Assembly: GCA_030756895.1 (NCBI GenBank) | Contig: JAVBIX010000053.1 | Location: 121,060 to 185,059 of the forward strand | DNA from: Synechococcus sp. SP2 MAG | Lineage (GTDB): Bacteria > Cyanobacteriota > Cyanobacteriia > PCC-6307 > Cyanobiaceae | Reading direction: 5' to 3' | Length of the DNA stretch: 64,000 nt | Part shown: positions 39,355-48,957 of the stretch, piece after piece | Position numbering within the stretch: position 1 is the first letter of the stretch | How the letters are laid out: each line of letters opens with the position of its first letter | Position numbers and translations under genes: made by a program | Notes under the pieces: generated by a model | Database searches by the model: none | What the model was told of the DNA's origin: nothing | Seen by the model: only the letters and a program-made list of their open reading frames with translations

Positions 39355-40965
39355 GTGCTTCAAGTGACAGCAGGGCCGAGCATTCAAAAGGGTCGAGCCT
39401 TGCGAAAGATTGCCGCAATTGATATCGGCACCAATTCCACCCACCTGTTGGTGGCCTCTGTTGATCCTGAGCTACGAACCTTCAGCATCGAGTTAGCTGA
39501 AAAGTCAACCACTCGGCTTGGAGAAAGAGATCCCGAGACAGGCAACCTCTCAGAGGCCGCAATAGAACGCGGACTCGAAGCGTTGCGTCGTTTTCGCGAG
39601 CTCGCTCTGAGTCACCAGGTTGAACAGATCGTGACCGCAGCAACCAGTGCGGTGCGTGAAGCCCCGAATGGTCGGGACTTTTTACAGGAGATTCAGGATC
39701 AGTTCGATCTCGAAGTTGATCTCGTCAGTGGTCCAGAAGAAGCCCGCTTGATCTACCTAGGCGTGCTCTCAGGTATGCCTTTCGGAGACTGTCCGCATCT
39801 TGTGCTGGACATCGGAGGCGGATCCACAGAGTTGATCCTTGCGGATGGTCGTGATGCTCGAGCTCTCACCAGCACAAGGGTTGGAGCCGTGCGACTCCAG
39901 CGGGATTTTGTGAGAGACGACCCGATGCCTCCGCAGCGTCGGACCTTTCTTCAAGCCTTCATCCAAGGCTCTTTAGAGCCTGCGGTGAACAAAGTGCTGA
40001 GACGGATCACCCCTGAAGAAACGCCAGTCATGGTGGCCACCAGTGGCACCGCGATGGCCATAGGAGCCCTAGCCGCCAGTGAGGAGGATCGTCCACCGCT
40101 GAAGCTTCACGGCTATCGGGTCAGCAAACAACGCCTCGACAGGGTGGTTGATCGCTTGGTGTTGATGACACCGGAGCAACGCAAAGGGTTGGCACCGATC
40201 AACGATCGGCGCGCGGAAATCATTGTTCCAGGTGCCTTAATTCTGCAAACCAGCATGCAGATGTTGGGAGTGAATGAACTGGTTCTGAGTGAACGAGCTC
40301 TTCGCGAAGGCCTCATCGTTGATTGGATGTTGCGTCAGGGCCTTCTAGAAGACCGTTTCAGCTTTCAAAGCAGCATTCGACAGCGCACCGTGATCCATCA
40401 GGCGCAGCGTTTTGCCGTCAATCAACAACGAGCCGAGCGTGTGGCCTCCCATGCACTAATTCTTTATGAAACCACCAAAGGCCATCTGCATCGTGACGAT
40501 GGATCAGGCCGTGACTTGCTATGGGCTGCAGCAATGCTTCACGCCTGTGGCCAACACATCAATCTCAGCGCGTATCACAAGCACTCCTGGTATCTAATCC
40601 GCCATGGCGAACTTCTGGGCTATTCAGAAGCGGAGCATTTGATGGTGGCTGCCATCGCGCGCTATCACCGCCGCAGCCTTCCCAAAAAAAGGCATGAGTC
40701 TTGGCAGGCGCTTCCTAGCCGTGACAATCGACGTACGGTTTCAGAGATGGCCTTATTGCTCAGATTGGCGGTTGCCCTTGATCGACGTCCAGAGCCGGTG
40801 GTCAAAAGCTTGCTGGTCAAAGTCAAAAACGAAGATCTTGTCCTGCAGTTAGTCGGAGAACAGGATGATCAAGATTTAAGTCTCGAGAAGTGGAGCTTAG
40901 AGAGCTGTGCCCCAATTCTTAAAGAGGTCACCGGCTTCAATCTGAAGCTCAAGGTTCAGGAGTAA
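39355..40965 (+). CDS. ppx: Exopolyphosphatase / Ppx-GppA phosphatase
   Basis: The 536-residue enzyme removes terminal phosphates from polyphosphate. It begins with KIAAIDIGTNSTHLLVA, the P-loop of the ASKHA ATPase fold, and shows TAATSAVREAPNG, SGPEEARLIYLGV, VLDIGGGSTELIL and ATSGTAMAIGAL. The C-terminal half (residues about 330-536) is an HD-like domain with LHACGQHINLSAYHKHSWYLIRHGE. This is the usual long form. The GTG at 39355 is used; other in-frame starts lie within 40 bases. It overlaps the RodZ-like gene by 17 bases tail to tail. Confidence 0.93.
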   Translation: MLQVTAGPSIQKGRALRKIAAIDIGTNSTHLLVASVDPELRTFSIELAEKSTTRLGERDPETGNLSEAAIERGLEALRRFRELALSHQVEQIVTAATSAVREAPNGRDFLQEIQDQFDLEVDLVSGPEEARLIYLGVLSGMPFGDCPHLVLDIGGGSTELILADGRDARALTSTRVGAVRLQRDFVRDDPMPPQRRTFLQAFIQGSLEPAVNKVLRRITPEETPVMVATSGTAMAIGALAASEEDRPPLKLHGYRVSKQRLDRVVDRLVLMTPEQRKGLAPINDRRAEIIVPGALILQTSMQMLGVNELVLSERALREGLIVDWMLRQGLLEDRFSFQSSIRQRTVIHQAQRFAVNQQRAERVASHALILYETTKGHLHRDDGSGRDLLWAAAMLHACGQHINLSAYHKHSWYLIRHGELLGYSEAEHLMVAAIARYHRRSLPKKRHESWQALPSRDNRRTVSEMALLLRLAVALDRRPEPVVKSLLVKVKNEDLVLQLVGEQDDQDLSLEKWSLESCAPILKEVTGFNLKLKVQE

Positions 40966-41767
40966 GGGGGTACCAACGCAACTGATCGATGTTGCCCAAA
41001 ACACGAAGGGAGGCATCCCCGTAACTAAATCGAACCAAATCTGGTCGTCCCGCGAAGACTTCAAGACCCTGATCAGCCTCAAACCGTTTCGTTTCATTCA
41101 GAGTGCCCTCAAAGATCACCTCCCCGCTTCGATTGCGGACGGACACCCAGCTCGGTTGTGAACTAACAAGCGAAATCGGTCCTGAAATCGTGTTGTCACC
41201 ATCAACAGCAACATTGATGGCTGAATCGTTATCTATTAATGGAGTGGGCTGAGGCACAGGTTGGTCCTGCGAAGTCAGGGTGCTTACTGCTGCTGGTTGC
41301 TGGCGGTTGCCACGAAATGCAATTGCGCTAACCACTGCCACTCCAATGAGGAGCAAAGGGATAGCTGCATTCCTGATCCAGCGACCTATCGGTGGGGTGT
41401 CCTGCTTGCCTGGCGCTGCATTGACAAAGCTTGAGCGCTCACGACTCACACGCTTTGTAGGCGCCCCATTCGTCTCACGAAGCTGAGATTGGAATTGTTG
41501 AACCAATGGAACGGGATCTAATCCCAATTTCTGCGCGACTCTTCGCAGCATCGCGCAAATAAAAACGGACTCTGGCAGGTTGTCCCGATCCCCATTTTCT
41601 AAAGCTAGAAGCTGCTCTTTACCCATGTGGAGCGACTCAGCAAAAGCTTGGGAAGTCATCCCTTGCCTTTCCCGCTCTTCCCTTAAGACTCGTCCAAGTG
41701 AAGCGAGGTCGTCATGAGGAGAATCTGAATGATCGATAGCGTCCCTAACTTCAGACATTCCATTCAT
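40949..41767 (-). CDS. RodZ-like helix-turn-helix membrane protein
   Basis: This 272-residue protein has an N-terminal HTH of the Xre type (LGRVLREERERQGMTSQAFAESLHMGKEQLLALENGD in outline), a basic stretch, one transmembrane helix near residues 128-150 (AAIPLLLIGVAVVSAIAF) and a periplasmic DUF4115-like domain at the C-terminus. That layout is RodZ, which links MreB to the envelope and helps cell shape. Picocyanobacteria carry this form. It converges on ppx with a 17-base overlap. An ATG at 41758 is an equally possible start. Confidence 0.85.
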   Translation of the reverse strand: MNGMSEVRDAIDHSDSPHDDLASLGRVLREERERQGMTSQAFAESLHMGKEQLLALENGDRDNLPESVFICAMLRRVAQKLGLDPVPLVQQFQSQLRETNGAPTKRVSRERSSFVNAAPGKQDTPPIGRWIRNAAIPLLLIGVAVVSAIAFRGNRQQPAAVSTLTSQDQPVPQPTPLIDNDSAINVAVDGDNTISGPISLVSSQPSWVSVRNRSGEVIFEGTLNETKRFEADQGLEVFAGRPDLVRFSYGDASLRVLGNIDQLRWYPLTPEP

Positions 41768-41867
41768 CCACTAAATACAATCTTAGTTGCTTTTCACAAA
41801 ACTGTCAGCCATATTCAAATTTCACATAATCAATGAGCGAAGTAACTTTTGACTCAAAAGATTAAAA

Positions 41868-41939
<72 letters not shown>

Positions 41940-41978
41940 CGAATTCAAATCTTAAACCACAACGGGGAAGCCTGATAC

Positions 41979-42734
41979 TTAAGGACTAGGGCGGAACAGG
42001 TGATCGTGGTCTGGCGAGTAAAGCTTTGAGCGCTGGCGACCTGCCTTCAACGCTGGACTTACAACATAAAGAGTGGTCCGGATCAGATTTTGCTCGCGAG
42101 AGATAGCTGCCATGCGGTCCAGTGGGACGACTTGCAGCCATTCATCGGGCCAACTCACACGGTGACCGATCGCAACCGGTGTATCAGGCGAATAATGCTT
42201 CAACAAAGTTGCTTGTACCTCCTCAACATGACGAGCACTCAGATAGAGGCAGAGCGATGCTTTGAGGCGAGCAAGATTCTCCAAGCTCTCCGTTTCCGGA
42301 ACCCCAGTGCGTCCACCAGCCCTCCCTAGAACGATGGTCTGAACGAGGCCAGGAATCGTGAGTTCAGCTCCTAAAGCTGAAGCGGTCGCCTGATAAGCAC
42401 TGATTCCTGGAACCACATCGACAGAGATTCCAGCATCGCTTAAACCACAAATTTGCTCTGAAAGAGCTCCATAGAGGCAGGGATCACCGTCATGAAGACG
42501 AACAACCTGCAGGCCTTTCTTGGCCCGATCAATCATCAATGGGAGCACATCCTCAAGCGTGAGCGTGCTGCTGCGGATCTTTTCGCAGTGATCAGGGGCT
42601 AGAGCAGCGATCTGAGGCGACACCAATGAGTCTGTCCAAATCAAAACCTGAGCAGACTTCAACCGGTTCTCTGCACGTCGCGTTAAAAGATCAGGTGCTC
42701 CGGGCCCTGCACCGACGATCGACACTGTGGTCAT
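41979..42734 (-). CDS. cobM: Precorrin-4 C11-methyltransferase
   Basis: This 251-residue protein belongs to the SAM-dependent tetrapyrrole methylase family. It starts [22 protein letters not shown] and shows [15 protein letters not shown] and [20 protein letters not shown], the marks of CobM/CbiF, which methylates C-11 in cobamide synthesis. Precorrin-4 and cobalt-precorrin-4 enzymes are hard to tell apart; cyanobacteria use an early-cobalt route, so the symbol is loose. The ATG overlaps the lgt stop as ATGA (42731-42734). Confidence 0.92.
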   Translation of the reverse strand: MTTVSIVGAGPGAPDLLTRRAENRLKSAQVLIWTDSLVSPQIAALAPDHCEKIRSSTLTLEDVLPLMIDRAKKGLQVVRLHDGDPCLYGALSEQICGLSDAGISVDVVPGISAYQATASALGAELTIPGLVQTIVLGRAGGRTGVPETESLENLARLKASLCLYLSARHVEEVQATLLKHYSPDTPVAIGHRVSWPDEWLQVVPLDRMAAISREQNLIRTTLYVVSPALKAGRQRSKLYSPDHDHLFRPSP

Positions 42735-43597
42735 GAAGTACCTGGGGTGCGTAAGCCTGGATCAGGCAAAGACTTTCGTTTCCCGTATAGCCAAAACAAA
42801 CCAAAGCCCGCAAGCAGCAGCAACGAGAGACTCATCAACTGAGCAATTCTCAACCCACCATCGCAAAATGGGGGAACGCCTCCTAAGCAGAGCGGGTCAA
42901 TTCGCAGACCCTCAATCCAGACACGACCAAGGCTGTAAGAGAGAAGATAAAAACAACTTAGAGCTCCTGAAGGAAGTGGAATACGCCCGCTACGCCCCAA
43001 TTGAAATAACGTTATCAACAAGATAAAGACCACCAAATTCCAAACAGATTCGTAAAGGAATGTGGGGTGAAAGAACTCTGCATTGGCAAATATCTGAGGA
43101 CGGCTGGAATAAGGAATGAATAATTTCCAAGGCAATTGGGTGGGAACCCCAAAAGCCTCTGAATTGAAAAAATTCCCCCAGCGGCCGATTGTTTGACCAA
43201 GAATCACGGATGGAACCAAAACATCGAGCAGATCCCAAAAGGAAACTCTCCGCCAACGACAGAACAAAATCACAGAGATCGTGCCTCCGATCAATGCACC
43301 GTGGATCGCAATTCCCCCTTGCCAAATCGCAAATACATCCCACCAGGAATTTTGATAGGAGCGCCACTCAAAGGCCACGTAGTAAACACGCGCGCCGATG
43401 ATGGCAGCCAACACAAGAATGGGAAGAAGATCGCTAATTAATCCCGATTCGAGATTTCTCTGTCTAGCTAACCAACTCGATAAATTGAGTCCAACTAGCA
43501 CGGAGAGTGCGATGAGCAGCCCGTACCAACGCAAAGTGATGGGCCCGAGCTGAAAAAGCACGGGCCCAGGTGATGTAAATACAGCGGGAATGATCAC
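42731..43597 (-). CDS. lgt: Prolipoprotein diacylglyceryl transferase
   Basis: The 288-residue integral membrane enzyme moves diacylglycerol onto the cysteine of prolipoproteins. It has seven hydrophobic segments, [11 protein letters not shown] and the Lgt signature [13 protein letters not shown], with the key arginine and asparagine. The GTG start is 5 bases after the petA stop, so it is probably transcribed with petC-petA. Its substrates could include the lipoproteins predicted at 16.3 and 18.7 kb in this window. Confidence 0.95.
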   Translation of the reverse strand: MIIPAVFTSPGPVLFQLGPITLRWYGLLIALSVLVGLNLSSWLARQRNLESGLISDLLPILVLAAIIGARVYYVAFEWRSYQNSWWDVFAIWQGGIAIHGALIGGTISVILFCRWRRVSFWDLLDVLVPSVILGQTIGRWGNFFNSEAFGVPTQLPWKLFIPYSSRPQIFANAEFFHPTFLYESVWNLVVFILLITLFQLGRSGRIPLPSGALSCFYLLSYSLGRVWIEGLRIDPLCLGGVPPFCDGGLRIAQLMSLSLLLLAGFGLFWLYGKRKSLPDPGLRTPGTS

Positions 43598-43602
43598 CTC
43601 GA

Positions 43603-44535
43603 TCAGACGCCTTCTGCAGCTTGTACCTTCTCAATCTGCCTCTTCTTCAGAACCAGCATGATCTGAGCCAAAGCAACTGCTGCGAAGAACGCAAGCATGC
43701 CGTAGATGCGAACAGGATTCTGAAGAACGATTTCTGTATCGAGCTGACCGAATCCGCCAACATTGGGATCGTCAGTAATGGGAGCACCAGCCTCTACGGC
43801 ATCGCCAACAGAGACCAGCAGGGCGGGGCCTACTGGCACGGTCTCTGAGATTTCAGAACCATCAGCAGACTTCACGGTGACCACGCTTGCCCCATTGTCA
43901 CCAGGCTCAATGGCACTTACAGAGCCGGAAGCCGGCGCCGTATAGACGGTGTTATTGCTCTTTTCACCTGTTGGGTACACCTGGCCGCGGCCACGGTTGC
44001 CACCTACATGAATGGAGTACTTACCAAAACTGATGCTGCTATCCGTTGCGGGATCAGGGGCCAGCACTGGGAAAACTATCTCTTGATGCTCATCACCAGG
44101 GATCGGTCCAACCAAAATGATGTTGGGTTGGTCGTCGCTGTACTCGCTGAAATAAACGCCCTCTGTTTCTTCCTTGATCTCATCGGTCCAGCGATCCTGA
44201 GGAGCAAGCGTGAAGCCATCAGGAAGCATCACAACAGCTCCCACCTGGAGGGGAACCTGACTGCCATCAGCACCAAGCTCTTGAACGCTGGTGTCGTAAG
44301 GGATCTTGACCACTGCCTTGAAGACGCTGTCAGGCAGCACGGACTGAGGAACTTCTGCCTGAGTGAGCTTTTGGGCTAGGTGGCAATTCGCACAAACGAT
44401 CTTGCCAGTGGCCTCCCGGGGAGACTCGTAATTTTGTTGTGCCCAGAAGGGATAGGCCCAACTTGCAGCCGGTGCGCTGAAGACAGCGAGGCCGACGATC
44501 AGTGCGGCAAAAGTGGAGGAGAGCAGGCGACGCAT
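43603..44535 (-). CDS. petA: Apocytochrome f
   Basis: The 310-residue precursor has a signal peptide ([19 protein letters not shown], then APAASWA before [10 protein letters not shown]), where the Tyr amino group becomes the axial heme ligand. The c-type heme site CANCH follows in [13 protein letters not shown]-terminal membrane helix ([19 protein letters not shown]) anchors it in the thylakoid. It carries electrons from the Rieske protein to plastocyanin or cytochrome c6. A long in-frame extension to 44844 covers petC antisense and is not coding. petC lies upstream with 43 bases between. Confidence 0.96.
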   Translation of the reverse strand: MRRLLSSTFAALIVGLAVFSAPAASWAYPFWAQQNYESPREATGKIVCANCHLAQKLTQAEVPQSVLPDSVFKAVVKIPYDTSVQELGADGSQVPLQVGAVVMLPDGFTLAPQDRWTDEIKEETEGVYFSEYSDDQPNIILVGPIPGDEHQEIVFPVLAPDPATDSSISFGKYSIHVGGNRGRGQVYPTGEKSNNTVYTAPASGSVSAIEPGDNGASVVTVKSADGSEISETVPVGPALLVSVGDAVEAGAPITDDPNVGGFGQLDTEIVLQNPVRIYGMLAFFAAVALAQIMLVLKKRQIEKVQAAEGV

Positions 44536-44578
44536 GGGAAAGCGAGGTAGGAGAGAGACAGCAAAAAAGAGGGGCTGA

Positions 44579-45115
44579 TCAGGACCACCAGGGCTTTTCG
44601 CCCGTCCGGAAATCGGTTTCAGTCCACTGGCTGACAAACACGTTGTCGTTGTCGACGCTGACATTCGCCAACGCCAAAGACAGAGGCGCGGGGCCGCGAA
44701 CCACCTTGCCTGTGGCGTCGTACTGACTGCCATGGCAAGGGCACATAAATTTGTTGGCACCGCTGTTCCAGGGCACGACACATCCCAGGTGAGTGCAAAT
44801 GGCATTAATGCCGTAGCTCCCGATGGCGTCAGGGCCTTCCACAATCAAGTAGGTGGGATCACCTTTCAAGCCTTGGACAAGGCTGCGATCACCCTCGGCG
44901 TGACCACCCAACCAACCGCTCGCTGTAACTGCATTACCGAGCTCATCTTTGGCACTGGTTCCACCACCGCCCCCGGCAGCCTTGGGCGGGATGAAGTAAT
45001 TCGCCACCGGATAAAGCGCACCCAGGGCCACGCCTGTGACGGATCCGAAGGTCAGCAGATTCATGAACTGCCTACGGCCCATACCGGGCACATCACTGGC
45101 TGGGATCTGAGTCAT
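44579..45115 (-). CDS. petC: Cytochrome b6-f complex iron-sulfur (Rieske) subunit
   Basis: This 178-residue protein has the twin-arginine signal [15 protein letters not shown], a membrane helix, a Gly-rich hinge (AAGGGGGTS) and the 2Fe-2S domain with CTHLGC and CPCHGS, the cysteine and histidine ligands. It moves electrons from plastoquinol to cytochrome f. The Tat signal makes it a client of the TatC encoded at 45.5-46.3 kb. It is first in petC-petA-lgt-cobM. Confidence 0.97.
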   Translation of the reverse strand: MTQIPASDVPGMGRRQFMNLLTFGSVTGVALGALYPVANYFIPPKAAGGGGGTSAKDELGNAVTASGWLGGHAEGDRSLVQGLKGDPTYLIVEGPDAIGSYGINAICTHLGCVVPWNSGANKFMCPCHGSQYDATGKVVRGPAPLSLALANVSVDNDNVFVSQWTETDFRTGEKPWWS

Positions 45116-45197
45116 AGCTGACGCTCAATCGACACTTAATGAGGTCCATTATGGAGGGTAAAGGTCCCGTCAAGCTTTGCAACGACTGGACTTTTAC

Positions 45198-45566
45198 ATG
45201 ATCCACTCAGCCGTTTCCGTGCTTGTAGACCCACCAATCGAACAATCCATCCCTCCATTGACGGTCGATGAGGTGATCGATCTGCTGCGGGAGCGCTGGC
45301 AAGCCAGCTACGACATGCAACTCGTGGTGAGGCGCAAGCGGATGTATCTCCAAGTGATGTGGGCCTATTTGGAGCAGCAATCCTTCCCGTTAAACGAGGA
45401 GGAGTACCGCACCCATCTAGCCCAAGTACTGGACGTGGTGAATCGCCTAGGCCAAGCAGGCGCCGTGCGTTCGTGGCTAAACGACACGCGAGACCGTCCC
45501 CGACTCGGGAAAGCCCTCAGCCTGCAGCTGCAGGGGGAGGGGCGTCTGGAGGAGTTTCTGGTCTGA
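45198..45566 (+). CDS. DUF3067 family protein
   Basis: This 122-residue cytoplasmic protein has LTVDEVIDLLRERWQASYDMQLVVRRKRMYLQVMWAYLEQQSFPL in outline and the C-terminal DVVNRLGQAGAVRSWLNDT. The block is a strong fit to DUF3067, found in cyanobacteria and plastids; its molecular function I cannot state. ATG 45198 is preferred over a TTG at 45177. It diverges from petC and overlaps the tatC 3' end by 50 bases on the opposite strand, which is a long antisense overlap. Confidence 0.82.
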   Translation: MIHSAVSVLVDPPIEQSIPPLTVDEVIDLLRERWQASYDMQLVVRRKRMYLQVMWAYLEQQSFPLNEEEYRTHLAQVLDVVNRLGQAGAVRSWLNDTRDRPRLGKALSLQLQGEGRLEEFLV

Positions 45567-46320
45567 ACCGTTCAACAGCCGCAACGAGAGCAACGCCAAC
45601 AAAAAACAGGCCTGAAATCGCACCGGCTAGCAACGACATCGTGATCGGATCGGTAGATGGGGTAAGCACAGCGCCTGCAAGCGCTGCAATCAGCACAACC
45701 CAACGCCAGGCGGAGAGCATCCGCTTCCAACGAACCAATCCAAACAATCCAAGCAACAACTGAAGAACGGGCAACTGAAACGCCAGGCCCGTGGAGAGCA
45801 TCAGCAGAAGCACAAAATCGAGATAGCGCTCGATCGACCAAATCGGTTCCACCACATCAGCCCCGTAGCTCACCAAGAAGCCAAGGGCCGCAGGGATGAG
45901 TGCCCACCAAGAAAAAGCAATTCCTGCGAAAAAGAGCACCGCTGAGCCCGCCACAGCGGGAGCGATGAGGCGACGTTCGTTCCGCGTGAGACCGGGCAAA
46001 ACGAAAGCCAAGCCTTGATACAAAACGTAAGGTATCGCCAAGGTAAGCCCTGCATAGCCGGCAACCTTGAACGAAACGAACAGAAATTCTCCAGGCGCCA
46101 ACTGAAGAAATCGGATCGATCCCGCTGGCTCCTCCAACAATCTCACCAAGGGTTTCACGGCGAGAAGACAGGCCAAAGCGCCAAGCACAATCGCAATGAG
46201 GCTGCGAAAAACACGCTGCCGAAGCTCCTCCAGATGATCCATCAATGACATTTCCACATCGTTGGGTGGAAGCTGCTCAGGTTGAGGGTTCACCCGAATC
46301 GGTTCGGGGGCGGGAAGCAC
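45517..46320 (-). CDS. tatC: Sec-independent protein translocase TatC
   Basis: The 267-residue (GTG start) protein has six hydrophobic segments and the TatC N-terminal signature MSLMDHLEELRQRVFRS. The Pro/Glu-rich first 23 residues are unusual; ATG 46251 would give a standard start. It forms the twin-arginine receptor with TatA/TatB and exports folded proteins. PetC beside it and the Tat-type lipoprotein at 18.7 kb are likely substrates. The C-terminus overlaps DUF3067 by 50 bases. Confidence 0.92.
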   Translation of the reverse strand: MLPAPEPIRVNPQPEQLPPNDVEMSLMDHLEELRQRVFRSLIAIVLGALACLLAVKPLVRLLEEPAGSIRFLQLAPGEFLFVSFKVAGYAGLTLAIPYVLYQGLAFVLPGLTRNERRLIAPAVAGSAVLFFAGIAFSWWALIPAALGFLVSYGADVVEPIWSIERYLDFVLLLMLSTGLAFQLPVLQLLLGLFGLVRWKRMLSAWRWVVLIAALAGAVLTPSTDPITMSLLAGAISGLFFVGVALVAAVERFRPETPPDAPPPAAAG

Positions 46321-46371
46321 TGTTTTCTCGTTCGGCTCGGGAGGGATCAGTCCGACTGCTATTGAGTCATC

Positions 46372-48117
46372 TCAGGCTAAGAGCTTGCCGGCGATCAGTC
46401 GCTGACGTGCTCGATCTGGCTCGGCCCAGACAACCTCACCCTCTTTGTGTTGAACCGTTCCAAGTGCTGCACCAGCAATGCGCTGAAGATGCTCCACAGG
46501 GGCTCTGACCACAGCAACCCGACGATTTCCCCGCGCGCGGCTAAACCATGCAGCCATGTCAGCCGCAAGGGTGAGATCGTCATCGTCCGCAAAACCAGCC
46601 GATGCCTTCAACACAACGTGACTGCCTGGACATTCCTGAGCATGAAACCAAAGGTCACCAGGTCGTGCCCGCCGAAGACTGATCCAGTCGTTTTGACGAT
46701 GATTTCGGCCCACTTGAATTAATAATCCGGCCGGGCTTCGAATCTCGAGGGGCTGAGGGTCGACGCGACGCGATCCCTGACGGCGGCGGCGGCGGAGTCG
46801 TTTTGGAGCTAACAGATCATCCAACTCTTCTCGCAGGTCCAAAAGGCTTTTTGTGCGCGCCTCCATCCCATCCCAATCAGCACCAATCAGCTCTTCGAGA
46901 AAGCTTTCACTGCCCTCGAGTAGCACCAGTCGGCTTTGGTGATGCTGCAGCCGTTCTTCCAACGCTGGGACGGCCCGTCTCAGTTTTCGCGCTCTGCCGT
47001 ACAGCTTCTGCGCACGATCGATGGTCTCCCGATTCGGACTCACCTGACACAACAACGCGTCACCCTGCTGTTGCAATTCATCGGCACCGACCGTCTCCTC
47101 CAAACCAGCTTTCTGATCTGCCAGTAGGGCCTCCTCACGGGTCCTTAACTGCTTGAGCTGCTTTTGCAAATCCTGAGTGGCACGATTCAAATCCTGACGT
47201 TGAAGAACGCTGGCGTAGTACTCACCCAAACGCAGGCTTAGGGGCTGCCCAAGTTTTGAAAGGTCGGCTAACAACTCCCCTTCAGACGTCGCTGCAGACG
47301 CAGGCTTCCATACGCGATAGGAATTGGGCCCATCAAATTGCAGCGCAAAGCCGTCGGTTTCAAGCGCCTGCAACCAGCACTGCCAACGCTGGTGCAACGC
47401 CTTCCACTCCTGCTCGCTCAGCTCATGAACGCTGGTGGCCAATCGCGCCCTGGCAGCGTCTTCCTGCTCGTCAGCAAGATATCTCGCCAGCACCGGACTG
47501 ATGCCCTGATAGGCACTGCGCATCGCCTTTTCCAGACTTAGCGGCAACAGTTCCAAGCGCTCTCTCCAGCGCTGCTCGGGCTCATCCAGCCGAGGAGCGA
47601 TGCCTTGAAGGGCCGGAGGACAGCTGTAGACATCACCTGTGCCAATTGGCCTCACTCTCGACTGATGCGTGCGGACCTGGCGTGCGATCGCAGTGATGCG
47701 TTGCCGGTCATCGAGCAACAACAAATTGCTATGACGCCCCATGAGTTCCAGCACCAAGGTGCGCTGGGGAGGCTGTCCAGGTCGAGGCGCCAACTGAAAT
47801 TGCACGACCCGTTCAAACCCTTCCTGACTGAGCTCCGTCAACGCGAGTTGGCGGAGTCCATGCTGAATCTGTTGCGCCAGCGTGCTTCCTGCACCCTGCT
47901 TGGGTGGCGCGGAGATTTCAACAAGTCGGGGAACTTCTGCTTTCCAGCTCAGTTCCAACCAAATCATTCCTCGCAGGGTGCGAAACCCGAGCTGAAGCGT
48001 CTGAGGATCGGGCTGTTGAGCTTTCTCAAACCGGCTGGGTAGCAATCGGGCACGTAAATCCACCAGCACAGCCCTCAGGCTGGTGAGATCCATCACTTGC
48101 GGACTTTGACTGGCCAT
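46372..48117 (-). CDS. rqcH: NFACT/RqcH family ribosome quality-control protein
   Basis: The 581-residue protein has an N-terminal NFACT-N domain (MDLTSLRAVLVDLRARLLPSRFEKA in outline), a central coiled coil (residues about 300-400) and a C-terminal NFACT-R domain ending PGDLWFHAQECPGSHVVLKAS, as in RqcH and Rqc2. RqcH adds alanine tails to stalled chains on split 60S/50S ribosomes, tagging them for degradation. An arginine run (RRRRRQGSRR) is encoded by five CGG units on the plus strand (46781-46795). Start at 48117, or 48093 at the conserved MDLTSL. Confidence 0.88.
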   Translation of the reverse strand: MASQSPQVMDLTSLRAVLVDLRARLLPSRFEKAQQPDPQTLQLGFRTLRGMIWLELSWKAEVPRLVEISAPPKQGAGSTLAQQIQHGLRQLALTELSQEGFERVVQFQLAPRPGQPPQRTLVLELMGRHSNLLLLDDRQRITAIARQVRTHQSRVRPIGTGDVYSCPPALQGIAPRLDEPEQRWRERLELLPLSLEKAMRSAYQGISPVLARYLADEQEDAARARLATSVHELSEQEWKALHQRWQCWLQALETDGFALQFDGPNSYRVWKPASAATSEGELLADLSKLGQPLSLRLGEYYASVLQRQDLNRATQDLQKQLKQLRTREEALLADQKAGLEETVGADELQQQGDALLCQVSPNRETIDRAQKLYGRARKLRRAVPALEERLQHHQSRLVLLEGSESFLEELIGADWDGMEARTKSLLDLREELDDLLAPKRLRRRRRQGSRRVDPQPLEIRSPAGLLIQVGRNHRQNDWISLRRARPGDLWFHAQECPGSHVVLKASAGFADDDDLTLAADMAAWFSRARGNRRVAVVRAPVEHLQRIAGAALGTVQHKEGEVVWAEPDRARQRLIAGKLLA

Positions 48118-48182
48118 GGATTGCCTGAGAAGCAGGCTGAATAGGAAGCCTTCCTACCCTGCGATGAAGTCTCAAGCAACGT

Positions 48183-48755
48183 ATGGCTCCTGATCGATCA
48201 ATCGCCAGGCCCACGGTGCTCACCGGCCCAAGCGGCGTCGGTAAGGGCACCTTGGTCGCCCGACTGAGAGAACGGCATCCAGAGATATGGCTCTCCGTGT
48301 CGGCCACCACGCGCGCTCCACGCAGTGGAGAAATCGATGGAATTCACTATTTTTTTCACTCCAAAGAACGGTTCCACGAACTCGTTCAAAGCGGTGGCTT
48401 GCTGGAGTGGGCTGAATTCGCTGGAAACTGCTACGGCACTCCTCGACAACCCGTCAGCGAACGTGTGACAAACGGAATTCCCGTGCTGCTTGAAATTGAG
48501 TTAGAGGGGGCCAGGCAGGTGAGAAACAGTTTGCCGGAAGCAATCCAAATTTTTCTCGCACCACCGAGCGTTGAAGAGCTTGAAAAACGGATTCGCGGCC
48601 GCGGAACCGAAGCAGAGGAGGCGATCCAGCGTCGTCTCAAGCGAGCAGAACAAGAACTAGCAGCTCAAACAGAATTCGATGCTGTGATCGTTAACGACGA
48701 TCTTGAAACAGCTTTAGTCGCTCTAGAAAAACAGATGAACCTGACCATTTCCTAA
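48183..48755 (+). CDS. gmk: Guanylate kinase
   Basis: This 190-residue enzyme phosphorylates GMP to GDP. Walker [10 protein letters not shown] is near residues 15-23. [19 protein letters not shown] carries the GMP-binding serine, arginines and tyrosine, and [14 protein letters not shown] and [12 protein letters not shown] follow as expected. Family length is normal. A strong terminator begins right after the stop. It is divergent from rqcH. Confidence 0.95.
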   Translation: MAPDRSIARPTVLTGPSGVGKGTLVARLRERHPEIWLSVSATTRAPRSGEIDGIHYFFHSKERFHELVQSGGLLEWAEFAGNCYGTPRQPVSERVTNGIPVLLEIELEGARQVRNSLPEAIQIFLAPPSVEELEKRIRGRGTEAEEAIQRRLKRAEQELAAQTEFDAVIVNDDLETALVALEKQMNLTIS

Positions 48756-48784
48756 CAAAAAAGGGGCCCAAAGGCCCCTTTTTA
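48756..48784. terminator. Bidirectional rho-independent terminator between gmk and psaJ
   Basis: GGGGCC and GGCCCC form a six-base GC stem with loop CAAA, flanked by a run of A on the left and TTTTT on the right. It can end gmk (plus) and the psaF-psaJ transcript (minus). Confidence 0.9.
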
Positions 48785-48805
48785 ATGATCTTATGAACTG
48801 AACGA

Positions 48806-48925
48806 TCAGCCCATAGGGTGGAAGAGGAGATCAGGGAAAAAGCGATTCCACTCGATCAAGATTCCTGCGGTGAGAGTGAACCAAATCGCGGCGACGACTG
48901 GTGCAGTAGTAAGAAATTTTTTCAT
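48806..48925 (-). CDS. psaJ: Photosystem I reaction centre subunit IX
   Basis: Read directly from the minus strand: a 39-residue protein, [15 protein letters not shown] then [20 protein letters not shown] with a C-terminal HPMG. One membrane helix followed by the conserved IEWNRFFPD motif identifies PsaJ, which stabilises PsaF on the photosystem I periphery. It lies 32 bases after the psaF stop, giving the usual psaF-psaJ operon. It is too short to appear in ORF listings with a 60-residue cut-off. The bidirectional terminator follows. Confidence 0.96.
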   Translation of the reverse strand: MKKFLTTAPVVAAIWFTLTAGILIEWNRFFPDLLFHPMG

Positions 48926-48957
48926 CGTGGAAAAGGTAAGGACTGCGTGGTGCTAGT

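Noticed and set aside
43603..44844. Long 413-residue form of petA
   Set aside because: The extra N-terminal part is antisense to petC and lacks a signal; the true start is MRRLLSSTF at 44535.
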